Shown here: one piece after another, positions 1 to 8,218 of the stretch
Position numbering within the stretch: the stretch's first letter is position 1
Layout: every line of letters begins with the position of its first letter
Assembly: GCF_026210795.1 (NCBI RefSeq)
Contig: NC_089432.1
Location: 2,232,001-2,296,000 of the forward strand
Source of the DNA: Rhizophagus irregularis
Taxonomy: Eukaryota > Glomeromycota > Glomeromycetes > Glomerales > Glomeraceae
Length of the DNA: 64,000 nucleotides
Direction: 5' to 3'
Notes under the pieces: model-generated
Told to the model about the DNA's origin: nothing
The model's database searches: none
What the model saw: the letters and a program-made list of their open reading frames with translations, nothing else
Made by a program: the position numbers and the translations under genes

Positions 1-33
1 TCTGTGATACGTAACAATTAATAAAAGGCTGAA

Positions 34-44
34 AATGATCGACA
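34..44 (+). promoter_or_regulatory. Conserved upstream word AATGATCGACA (pseudogene copy)
   Basis: The 11-base word lies about 103 bases before the ATG at 147. The same word precedes the other three kinase-Sel1 paralogues at 17819, 31842/31857 and 52335. It stands out because surrounding sequence is AT-rich and diverged. A transcription-factor site or a promoter/5' UTR element is an inference; shared ancestry of the upstream region is the alternative. Confidence 0.45.
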
Positions 45-146
45 AGTGACTGTTTTGGTAATAAAAGCCAATACTGTGAATACAAAATTTTTTTCACAGA
101 TATATTGTTACTAAAGCATAAGTCTTCTAACTTCTGCAATTTCAAG

Positions 147-870
147 ATGTCTGGATCTTTTACACCTACAATAGTTACCAGAAATTCATATAATGAATAT
201 ATTAATTGGATTGAAGAAGCTATTACGAAACAATACTTTAAATACTATGAATATAATAATTTTAACAACATTGAAGAAGGAAGCTTCGGAACAGTCTACC
301 GTGAAAACTGGAAAAATGCTTCAAGTTATATAGCGTTAAATCTTTTTTTAATTTAAACAATGTTACAATTAAAGAAATTGTTAATGAGGTAATAATAACG
401 TAATATAAGTAGCTAATTTAGGAAATTGCTATTGGAATGGAGACAGAACTGATGTCGATAAAAAGAAGGCATTTGAATCATATCAAAAGGCAGCAAACTT
501 AGATGATGCTAATGGAATATTTAATTTAGGATATTGTTACCAATATGGAATTGGAACTGATGTTAATAAAAAAAGGGCATTTGAATTATTTCAAAAGGCT
601 TCAAATTTAGGAGATTCATCTGGAATATGTGGTTTAGGATATTATTATGATAATTGAATTGGAGCTGATATCAATAATAAAAGAGCATTTGAATTATATC
701 AAAATGCAGCAGATTTAGGAAATAGTATTGCTCAATATAATCTTGCTTTAATGTATGAATATGATATTGGAATTGATAAAAATAAGGATCTAACACTATA
801 TTAGCTTAAAAAATCTGCAGAGCAAGGAGACAGTATATTGCTCAGAAGAGACTAAAGAAATTTAAATAGT
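147..870 (+). pseudogene. Collapsed kinase-Sel1 gene (pseudogene)
   Basis: From the ATG at 147 the protein begins like its paralogues (MSGSFTPTIVT..., then NYIxWIEEAI). The glycine loop is damaged: the paralogues read [12 protein letters not shown] and here three residues are missing (EEGSFGTVY). The ALKSFF lysine segment is lost in a frame change near 340. Nearly the whole kinase domain (HRD and DFG exons) is deleted, because sequence matching the end of exon 1 (to about 390) runs straight into Sel1 units from about 420. These units keep the pattern [14 protein letters not shown]...GxCYxxGIGTD but carry in-frame stops near 656 and 802. An ATG at 105 is a TTG-like artefact of the upstream leader and is not preferred. 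It is a dead relic of the family intact at 17920, 32036 and 52481. Confidence 0.85.
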
Positions 871-879
871 ATGTTTATT

Positions 880-1455
880 AATTCAATTTATAAGACTTTT
901 GTAATTAATATATTGATGTCTTTTTAAGAAATAATATTTTATTTTATTTTATTTTGACTAATAAAGTTTACAGTTTATTTGATGATAATATCAAATAAAA
1001 GTAATGATTAAATAAGTTCCAAAATAATTAACATTATACTTTATACATGCAGAATTAGGAATATTAACTGTCAGTTTCAAGTTTAAAACCATGGTTTTCA
1101 ATCAAAACAAAACTGACCTCAAAACTGACTGATAAAAACTGAACTGCAAAATTGATCTACAAAACTGAATAAAAGTATAACTTTGTTTAATCATGTTCTT
1201 TGAATTTACTTGATTTTCTTTACAATGGTAATACAGATCATGTGATTTTTTGGTGATGCAACCAATCACAAAATCAACACACTTAACGACCATAAAAGCA
1301 GGATTTGTTTCCTGATTTGTGCACATGACCCGGATGATTATTTTAAACTTTTTTATTGATCTATCAAACAATCAAACAACACCACCTTTTCTTTCTTTTA
1401 CCAAATTTATATAACTAAAAAAATTTGTCTGACGTTTGGATTAGTCTCTGTATCA
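880..1455. other. AT-rich intergenic stretch
   Basis: No gene seen. It contains an interspersed AAAACTGA-like word around 1105-1170. A short match near 1319-1340 (reverse complement of ATCATCCGGGTCATGTGCA) is shared with 20885-20904, so a dispersed repeat fragment lies here. The 89-residue minus-strand reading frame at 1102-1371 has no recognisable feature. Confidence 0.4.
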
Positions 1456-2290
1456 GTAATTTGAATTGTGTAACTTGAAATAATTAAACCCCGTGACATG
1501 CCTCCGCTTGATCTATTTATTGTCAATAACTGTGTGCATTCCAATCAACTAATCCGATTTCAGTTAATAAAATATTACCTTAATCGGAATTTTTTTTTTG
1601 ATTCCCGTTAAATAATCCCTATTATTTTTTTTCGATCTTTTTTTTTAGACCGTATTGTTATTTTTCTTTAAAAAAATTTTTTTTTCACTCTTTTTGGATC
1701 GGATTATTGTCCTTTTTTTCAGAATTTTTTTTCGTACTTATTTTTTATTTTCGTACTTATTTTTTATTTTTGGATTCCTTTTTTCGGAAATTTCCCTTTT
1801 TTTTAAACTGATTTCTTTCTTTATACTTTTTCTTCCCCCAAATTTTTTTTAAATTCATTTTATTATTAAATAAAAAATAAAATATTATATTAAATATATT
1901 TACAAAATTATTATTTTTTTTTAAAAAAATCAATATAACATATGGGAAAATTGACCGACGTTGATGGAAAGATGAGTAAGATTTTTTAAATTAAATTGAA
2001 TGCTGGATAAATAGTTTTATTTTCAAATTCATAAAAATCAAAAAAAATTGATTTTTTTACATACTTTATAATTAATTAATTGAAGAATTTGTTGATTTAA
2101 TAATAGATTATTATAACCAAATCCATATCCAAAATTCTCTAAATAATCACCAAATTTTTGAATAAATATTTTAATTCAAGTGGTTTAGTTAAATTAATAA
2201 TTTTTGGGCAAAATGAGTACCAAAAGAATAATAATAAATGAAATGAATAGATTCTAATACATTTAATTATACAAATATTTTTCCTAAGTT
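1456..2290 (+). repeat. Dispersed repeat, copy 1 (inverted copy at 41690-42540)
   Basis: About 830 bases matching, in opposite orientation, the segment 41690-42540. Matching landmarks include TTTGAATTGTGTAACTTGAA, GTGCATTCCAATCAACTAATCC, the T-runs around 1640-1850 (A-runs near 42120-42300 in the other copy), and ACCAAATCCATATCCAAAATTC against GAATTTTGAATATGGATTTGAT. The copies are clearly diverged with many small indels. No open frame and no obvious terminal repeats were seen, so it may be an old solo LTR or a non-autonomous element. Confidence 0.65.
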
Positions 2291-2338
2291 GGTTATAAGT
2301 TTAAGATTGACGTAATATAAAATAAGAAATAATTATAA

Positions 2339-2359
2339 AAGGGTTTAAAATTTAAACGC
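2339..2359. mobile_element. MITE, left terminal fragment (split by the LTR element)
   Basis: AAGGGTTTAAAATTTAAACGC forms the outer half of a terminal inverted repeat. After removing the LTR element and one copy of the 4-base duplication ACGC it joins to 12851, giving about 41 bases that pair with the reverse complement of 13055-13095. The complete element would be about 265 bases. A related terminus occurs at 40400-40430. Confidence 0.7.
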
Positions 2360-3563
2360 TGAGATCCCCCGATTCCCCCTGTCATCAATTTACAAGGTTG
2401 CCACATCGAACGGGCATTCTCATGGTCGAACGAACGAATGAGAACAAACAAACGAACGAACGAACAATTAAACGAACAAGCGATTAATCAACAACATAAT
2501 TAACAAGCGACACAATCACCGAACAATACACGTCAATATACAACAACATTCTTGGTTCACAACATAAATAGCGTTAGTAATATAAAACGTTGAACGGTAT
2601 AAAATAAAATTAACTTCTCTGAATTTTCCTCAATTTATATCCACTTTTACCTTTAATTTCAAACTTCGATAGCTCTCGCTACGAATTATTACTCTTCAAA
2701 AACATATATTTAATTCATCTTAACATTTTCATTTATTTAATTAAAATTAATTAAGCGAACATTAATTAAAGTTTAGGGCGAACCTATTACCTTTAATTAA
2801 CATTAAACTTCATTAACAAATAATTAAATGAAACTTATATTTTTATTGAGTTCTGTGGATGAGAACTGTGGAATTACTTTGAATTCCGTTCTCTATATAT
2901 ACAATTTTTATGCTACTTTCTATTCTATCTATATACTATCTTTTATGTTCTTTACATATTATCTTTGAACTATCTTTCTAATATACTATCTATATTTTAA
3001 ATACGCAAATATTACATCGTAAAGAAATAATTTATAACCCATCTTTTATGGCTGTGCTATCTTTTCTTTAAAATAATCTTTCAAATATTATGTCGTAAAG
3101 ATATAATTCATCTTTTGTGGCTGTGTTATCTTTTATATATGTTCTTTTTAATATGTTATCTTTTATATTCCATCTTTATGCCATCTTTTCATATTATCTT
3201 GTATATTATTTTGTGTTCTCCAATCTTTCCGACATTATTTTATATATTCTTTTAATCCACTTTATGTGTTTCGCTCATAATCTACCTTTTGTGGCTTATA
3301 ATTATTCTTTCTTGTCGTTCTCATTGTTAAAGATCGCTAAGCCGCAAATGATCGACTCTATTTATCCTATTGGTTCTTTGTCAATCATTCAATAAATATT
3401 ACATCATGTAGATCATTACTCTTCTTAAATGTTTATCCTTTTCGGCTAATTATTTATCCATCCACGCCAATCCACGATTAATTCGTTCGTTCTTAATACT
3501 TGATAATTACATTTGGTGGTTGAATTTTATCTTCTTTTCGTACTTGATATTTGGCCGTTTACA
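2360..3563 (-). repeat. 3' LTR
   Basis: 1204 bases; in element sense it starts TGTAAACGGCC and ends GATCTCA. It matches 11643-12846 with no indel seen. A TATATATA stretch at 2894-2901 (12177-12184 in the other LTR) is a candidate TATA box on the minus strand, about 660 bases into the LTR. The plus-strand 92-residue reading frames found at the same place in both LTRs (3117 and 12400) are chance frames. Confidence 0.95.
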
Positions 3564-3578
3564 TTATCCCCCTCTTCG
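3564..3578 (-). other. Polypurine tract
   Basis: Directly before the 3' LTR in element sense is GCGAAGAGGGGGATAA. This is the expected place and composition for the plus-strand DNA primer of an LTR retrotransposon. Confidence 0.8.
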
Positions 3579-3639
3579 CTATTTGTGACCTCACAAATAA
3601 CTTTAAAAGAATCAAACTCGGGTCTCGTTCATAATAATT

Positions 3640-3870
3640 CTAATTGAATCGAACTCGGGTCTTATCGAATACCTCTTTTCCTTTGATTACTATTTTTGGT
3701 GTAAATTCCCTTCGATCATAAAATTTCTTTAACCATTCTCCATTTTGTGGTGTTTTCAATATTCTTCCGTCTAATTCTTTGAGTTTATATGCTCCATTTC
3801 CAAATTCTTCGTGAATTAAATATGGTCCTTTCCATTTGTTCTGTATTTTTAGTTCTGTGCTCTTCTCCAT
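3640..3870 (-). CDS. Integrase C-terminal domain remnant
   Basis: 76 residues starting at ATG 3870. The segment NKWKGPYLIHEEFGNGAYKL followed by a DGR, then an NGxxLKKFY tail, is the SH3-like C-terminal module characteristic of Ty3/gypsy integrases (KWxGPY...GAYxL...DG...N...LKKFY). The zinc-binding and DDE catalytic domains that normally precede it are missing. Its frame is -1 relative to the RT-kinase frame and its ATG overlaps that frame's last 22 bases. It may be reached by frameshift or reinitiation, or it may simply be a relic left when the kinase replaced the rest of integrase. Confidence 0.8.
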   Translation of the reverse strand: MEKSTELKIQNKWKGPYLIHEEFGNGAYKLKELDGRILKTPQNGEWLKKFYDRREFTPKIVIKGKEVFDKTRVRFN

Positions 3871-4475
3871 TTCTCCACCTCTTTAAATACTTTTCTCCAA
3901 CTACTATTGTCGTTTTTAACTTTTACTCGACTGTATCTTTTAGTATCTTTGTACACGCCCTGATTTTCTTCAAACATTCTAACCATGTCCAAATATTCAT
4001 CCTTCTTTAATGTTGGATATGATGATTTTTCCGTTTTCTTTGTTTCTCTTCCAATGTAATTTTTCCAACATACGTCGCCATCTTTTTCTAAAAATATCAC
4101 TATTGATTTATCTATTGTTTCTTTCAATCTGAATATTTCTTTTTCCATCTCATGATTTCCATGCGGAGTAATTAATCCTCTGTCAAAACTTTTCGTCTTT
4201 TGATAATAATATTCACAATATGGTGATTTGTCTAAAATTATTATATCTGTATCTTCATCGTATTCTACCATTCTTCTATTTATTTGTTCCACTACTTCTT
4301 TTCTGAATTTCCATTCTGTATCCATCTTCGATTCGTGAAATTCATCTTTATCTTTTCTTCTTCTTTTATAAGTATTGAATCTTACTTTTAATCCTTGTTC
4401 TTCCCATTCTTTAATTAAATTTTGTACTATACTTGTTTTTCCCAATCCGTCTACTCCATCGATTATTACTATCTC
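3849..4475 (-). other. Thymidylate-kinase-like P-loop domain (end of the RT polyprotein)
   Basis: Beginning about 10 residues after the RNase H end motif (NADALSR), the polyprotein continues in frame into a nucleotide-kinase fold. Visible features are a hydrophobic strand plus Walker A GVDGLGKTS (residues 501-509), a second strand ending LDKSPYCEYYYQ (575-586, in the place of the TMPK DR(Y/S) motif), and the strand IVIFLEKDGD (619-628). A basic stretch with R637 follows in the position expected for the LID. TMPK converts dTMP to dTDP. The P-loop IDGVDGLGKT is close to the TMPK form (EGxDxxGKST). Other deoxynucleoside or P-loop kinases cannot be excluded. It occupies the place of the integrase zinc-binding and catalytic domains. 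Confidence 0.8.
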
Positions 4476-5963
4476 TGGTTGTTCCTCCACTATCTTCAAT
4501 AATCTACTTAGTGCGTCGGCGTTCGTATTTTCTTTTCCCGACCTATGTACTACTTCGAAATTATATTGCTGTAATTCCATTACCCATCTTGCTCTTCTTC
4601 CTTTCGGTATTTTTGCGTTCATTAATCCTTTTAATGCACTGTGATCTGTTATTACTTTAAATTTTCTATCGATTAAATACTTATGAAAATGTTGAATTCC
4701 CCAAACTATTCCTAAACATTCCAATTCTGTTATCGGGTAATTTTCTTCTGCTGGTAATAAACTTCTACTTGCATATGCTATTACTACTTCTTTTCCTTTT
4801 TCATCTTTTTGACTTAATACTGCACCTAATCCTTTTCCTGATGCATCTGTTATTAATAGAAATTCTTTCTTCCAATCTGGATGTCGCAATATTGGATATT
4901 GTATTAACTTTTCTTTTAATTTTTCAAACGCTTCTTGTTGTTCTTTTCCCCAAATGAAAGGTACTCCTTTCTTTCTCAAGTCGCTTATTGGTCTTGCTAT
5001 CTTTGAAAAATTCTTCACAAATTTTCTGTAATATGAACAAAGTCCTAAAAATGATCTTACTTCTTTCACCGTTGTTGGTGCCTTCATTTCTTTTATCTTT
5101 TCTATCTTTTTATCGTCCGGCCTCAATCCATCATTTCCTACTATATGTCCTAAAAATTCTATATTTCTTTCCAAAAATCTACATTTCTTTAATTTTATTA
5201 TCAAATTATTCTCCTGTAACTTCTTTAATACTTTTTCCACATGTTCCATATGGTCTTTCAAATTTCCTGAATATATCATAATATCGTCAATATATACTAC
5301 CACAAAATCGTTTATGTATTCTTCTAATATTTCATCCATTAATCTTTGAAATGTTGCTGGTGCATTCGTTAAACCGAACGGCATTACATTATATTCAAAC
5401 AATCCTTTCGAACATACAAATGCTGTTTTTTCTTTGTCTTCTTCTTTCATCTCTACTTGATTAAATCCTGCTGCTAAATCTATACTTGAAAACCATTTTG
5501 CTTTTCTATATTTGTCTAATAATTCATCCATTCTTGGTAAAGGAAAACTATCCATTATAGTTATCTTGTTTAACTTTCTATAATCAATACAGAATCTATA
5601 TTTGCCCGTTTTCTTTCCTGCTAACGTAACCGGTGAACTCCATGGACTTTTTGATTTCCTTATCCTTCCTTGTTTTAACAATTTATCCACTTCTTCGCTT
5701 ATAAATTTTGCCTTTTCATCTGTTTCTTTGTATCTTCTTTGCTTTATTGGTTCTACCCCCTCTTTTATCTTTATTTCATGTTGTGCTGCTTTTGTTCTTC
5801 CTTCTATTTCCCCGTCATATTCCAAAATATCTTGGTATTCTAATAGTAATTTTACCATATTTTCCCAAATTGGTTCTTCTACTTTCCCTATACTTAGTTT
5901 TTGCATAAATTTTTCACTTGGTTCGAGCATCTTTTCCGTCTCTCTCTTCAGAGCCAAGACTCT
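3849..5963 (-). CDS. Reverse transcriptase - RNase H - nucleotide kinase polyprotein segment
   Basis: Open from the codon after a UAG (5966-5964) to TAA at 3849. It is in the same frame as protease and Gag; the first ATG is at 5930. Numbering from Ala-Leu-Lys at 5957 (702 residues): RT about 65-300 with RxxDYRxLN near 121-130, LPRMD, SIDLAAGFNQ, VMPFGLTNAPATFQ (191-204) and the catalytic YIDD at 222-225; RNase H about 363-485 with D371 (TDAS), E411, D438 (TDHS) and D481 (NADALS). The nucleotide kinase follows at about 495-702. All catalytic residues expected for RT and RNase H are present, so it should copy RNA to DNA. It is probably made only by readthrough of the upstream stops. Integrase is missing from its normal place. 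Confidence 0.93.
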   Translation of the reverse strand, partial: RVLALKRETEKMLEPSEKFMQKLSIGKVEEPIWENMVKLLLEYQDILEYDGEIEGRTKAAQHEIKIKEGVEPIKQRRYKETDEKAKFISEEVDKLLKQGRIRKSKSPWSSPVTLAGKKTGKYRFCIDYRKLNKITIMDSFPLPRMDELLDKYRKAKWFSSIDLAAGFNQVEMKEEDKEKTAFVCSKGLFEYNVMPFGLTNAPATFQRLMDEILEEYINDFVVVYIDDIMIYSGNLKDHMEHVEKVLKKLQENNLIIKLKKCRFLERNIEFLGHIVGNDGLRPDDKKIEKIKEMKAPTTVKEVRSFLGLCSYYRKFVKNFSKIARPISDLRKKGVPFIWGKEQQEAFEKLKEKLIQYPILRHPDWKKEFLLITDASGKGLGAVLSQKDEKGKEVVIAYASRSLLPAEENYPITELECLGIVWGIQHFHKYLIDRKFKVITDHSALKGLMNAKIPKGRRARWVMELQQYNFEVVHRSGKENTNADALSRLLKIVEEQPEIVIIDGVDGLGKTSIVQNLIKEWEEQGLKVRFNTYKRRRKDKDEFHESKMDTEWKFRKEVVEQINRRMVEYDEDTDIIILDKSPYCEYYYQKTKSFDRGLITPHGNHEMEKEIFRLKETIDKSIVIFLEKDGDVCWKNYIGRETKKTEKSSYPTLKKDEYLDMVRMFEENQGVYKDTKRYSRVKVKNDNSSWRKVFKEVEKWRRAQN

Positions 5964-5966
5964 CTA
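5961..5966 (-). promoter_or_regulatory. In-frame UAG between protease and RT (candidate readthrough stop)
   Basis: The sense reads TTT AAA TAG AGA GTC TTG GCT. Protease ends and RT resumes in the same frame three codons later, and no ATG appears until RT residue 10. A single amber codon separating two pol domains is the arrangement known from readthrough retroelements. The AGA context is not one of the best-known leaky contexts, so a chance nonsense mutation remains possible. Confidence 0.5.
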
Positions 5967-6473
5967 TTTAAAATTCTGGTGCATTTTGAATACCTCTCCT
6001 TCATCGTTGCTTTCATATTCTTCATCGTCTTCGCTCTCCTCACTTTCATATACCTCCCTTTCGTATCCTACTGGAATTGTTATTATTTCTCCCTGTTCTT
6101 CCATTCTTAAGGTATGATCTTCAAAATTTATTTTTGCATTATATAACTTCCATATATCATTTCCCAAAATTAGATCCTCTTCTTCTGAATCGATTACTTC
6201 AACTTCTCTTAGTATTTCCAATTCATCTTTGTATCTCAAAGTTATATTTGCCTTTCCTAACGCTGCTATCTTTTGCCCATTTGCTATTGTACATCTAAAT
6301 TTACTTTTTCCAAATATAGGTATATTCAATCTTCTTCTTAATTTATCTGTTATCACGCTTACTGCTGCTCCGGTATCTATTATTACGCTCACTAATTGAT
6401 CTTCAACTTCTAATTCTGTTCTCATTGCTGTAGTTTTCTTCTCTTCATTTTTCATAGTTCCCACCGAGTGTAG
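5964..6473 (-). CDS. Retropepsin-like aspartic protease segment
   Basis: Open frame continuing directly after the Gag UGA; the first internal ATG is at 6455. The catalytic motif is IIDTGAAVSVI (about residue 27-37), the flap region follows, and ILGNDIWKLY supplies the conserved (I/L)LG element near residue 110. The length, about 165 residues, suits a retroelement protease with a tail. The C-terminal 45 residues are acidic (ESEESEDDEEYESNDEGE). It would cleave the polyprotein in cytoplasmic particles. It lies between Gag and RT in one frame with both, separated by UGA before and UAG after. Confidence 0.88.
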   Translation of the reverse strand, partial: LHSVGTMKNEEKKTTAMRTELEVEDQLVSVIIDTGAAVSVITDKLRRRLNIPIFGKSKFRCTIANGQKIAALGKANITLRYKDELEILREVEVIDSEEEDLILGNDIWKLYNAKINFEDHTLRMEEQGEIITIPVGYEREVYESEESEDDEEYESNDEGEVFKMHQNFK

Positions 6474-6476
6474 TCA
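6471..6476 (-). promoter_or_regulatory. Gag stop UGA-CUA (candidate readthrough signal)
   Basis: The sense sequence is AAA AAT TGA CTA CAC. UGA followed by CUA is an established leaky-stop context in eukaryotic viral and cellular genes. The downstream protease is in the same frame and its first ATG is six codons after the stop. This supports programmed readthrough of Gag into protease. Confidence 0.65.
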
Positions 6477-8111
6477 ATTTTTTTCGTTTATACTTCTTGG
6501 TCTATATGTTCCTTCTCTCAATTGTTTATGATACTTAACATTCCCGTTTATTAATTGTCCATATGTTATATTCGCTCTACAATTTTTCACGTCTTCCACA
6601 ATATCATAAGGTGGTATTCCGTCAGTTAATCTTGGTCCATACTCTCTGGGTTTTGTTGGTCCTCCTGCTTCTCTCCATTTTCTTAGTCCTTCTGTTGGGT
6701 CGTAATAAGCTTGTCTTTTATTACTCCATCTCATTCCTTTTGGTCCTATTGGTCTACCCCCATTTTGTTCTGTGCGTTCAGGTATATAATTTGGTGCCGT
6801 TGTACCACTTGGCATTTCTCTATCATCCATTCTATTTCCTGCTTCCCTTAATTCTTCTTGTAAATTTCCCTCTTCATTATTATTTTTATATCCCACTATT
6901 GGACTCGTTCTTCTTGATTGTCTTCTTCCTTTTACTGCGTCATCTTTTGCGTATAATTCATTATGATAATTTAATTCTCCATCTTCATAATCATCGTAAT
7001 AGCCTTGTGTGTAATATATTCCGTTATATTGTGGTTCCTCGTATCCATATTCATCATAATAATATTCTTCTTGATCATCATATTCGTCTATCATATTTAC
7101 TCTTGCATTCCTTCCTTCGGGACAATTATTCTTGTAATGCCCCACTCTATTACATCCGAAACACGTTGGTACCCTATTCTGATTTGGTTGATAACTATTC
7201 CTATTACCATTATTTAATCTCCTTCCCATATTTGGTCGATACCTATTCCTATTATCGTCATTTAATCTTCTCTCCATATTTGCTACCATTCTTTCTAATT
7301 TACTAATTTTCGCCTTCTCTTTAAACATTTCAGCTAATTCGTCCTCATAATTTTCGTTCAATGGTTTTGCGAACATATTTTGTCTATTGTCATCTTTTCC
7401 GATATCTATCTTCGTACTAATTGGTATTCCTATTGCTTTTCTTAAAAATTCGTCTTTTGCACCTTCTTCTCTTACTGCTATTTCTATCGCCCCATTTAAG
7501 TTCGCTGGATTCTGTCTTCTAACTTGATATCCTATTGTTGGTTCTAATCCTTCGATGTAAAAATCTACTTGATATTCATCTGCTAATGCATGTCCTCTAG
7601 TTGCTATTCTTAATATTTGTCTAAATCTTCTTGTATATTCTTCAACACTTTCATTTGTTTCTTGTCGAGTTTTTCTTAATTCTAGCATTTTCTTTCTTCT
7701 AACATCCTCTCTGGTAAATCTTCTTTTTATTCTATGCTTTAAATCATTATCATTATCTGCATCTGCCCAATTCACTAAGTGACCTGCATTTACTTCTTTC
7801 ATTTCATTATACCATTGTGCTGCTGCTCCTCTTAAATGTGCTGCTGCGTATACCGCTTGTCTTACGCCATTAGCTCCCGCTGCTTTTCCGACTGCTGCAA
7901 ATGCTACATCGAATTGTCTAACCCAATCAGTAACATCTTCATCTTCTCTTCCATAAAAGAGTGGTATACTAATTGTTCCTCCTGCTTCATTTCCTGCATT
8001 TTCGATCCTATCTATCAAACTTCCTCCTGCTCCTACTGCTGCGTTCAAAGTATTAGCCGGATAGCCTAAAGCGTTCTCTATCAATCTCTTTACTTGATCC
8101 TCGGTTGCCAT
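6474..8111 (-). CDS. Gag (capsid-nucleocapsid) protein
   Basis: 545 residues from ATG 8111 (a TTG two codons earlier is not preferred). Residues about 48-230 resemble the Ty3/gypsy retrotransposon Gag capsid region (ISIPLFYGREDEDVTDWVRQF..., AAQWYNE, VEEYTRRFRQI, FYIEGLEP). A zinc knuckle of CX2CX4HX4C type sits at 317-330 (CFGCNRVGHYKNNC). Just before it is a 15-residue tandem duplication (RRLNxxNRNxYxPN, about 281-310). The region after the knuckle is Tyr/Asp/Glu-rich, then basic. It would form the particle and bind element RNA. It ends in UGA-CUA and continues in frame into protease; 101 bases separate it from the upstream ORF. Confidence 0.92.
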   Translation of the reverse strand: MATEDQVKRLIENALGYPANTLNAAVGAGGSLIDRIENAGNEAGGTISIPLFYGREDEDVTDWVRQFDVAFAAVGKAAGANGVRQAVYAAAHLRGAAAQWYNEMKEVNAGHLVNWADADNDNDLKHRIKRRFTREDVRRKKMLELRKTRQETNESVEEYTRRFRQILRIATRGHALADEYQVDFYIEGLEPTIGYQVRRQNPANLNGAIEIAVREEGAKDEFLRKAIGIPISTKIDIGKDDNRQNMFAKPLNENYEDELAEMFKEKAKISKLERMVANMERRLNDDNRNRYRPNMGRRLNNGNRNSYQPNQNRVPTCFGCNRVGHYKNNCPEGRNARVNMIDEYDDQEEYYYDEYGYEEPQYNGIYYTQGYYDDYEDGELNYHNELYAKDDAVKGRRQSRRTSPIVGYKNNNEEGNLQEELREAGNRMDDREMPSGTTAPNYIPERTEQNGGRPIGPKGMRWSNKRQAYYDPTEGLRKWREAGGPTKPREYGPRLTDGIPPYDIVEDVKNCRANITYGQLINGNVKYHKQLREGTYRPRSINEKN

Positions 8112-8218
8112 ATTCAATATATTCTCTTGAAATAAATCTTGTAAATTATAATCAGATAATTCACTTTCGTTGTCAGAATTTTTAATATTTAATGAACTAT
8201 TCGTATCTGAATTTTGAC

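Noticed and set aside
3117-3395. 92-residue plus-strand frame, repeated identically at 12400-12678
   Set aside because: It is duplicated only because it lies in the LTR, is antisense to the element and is Phe/Leu/Tyr-rich; no domain.
6563-7306. 247-residue plus-strand hydrophobic frame
   Set aside because: It is antisense to Gag; its hydrophobicity comes from complementing charged codons.
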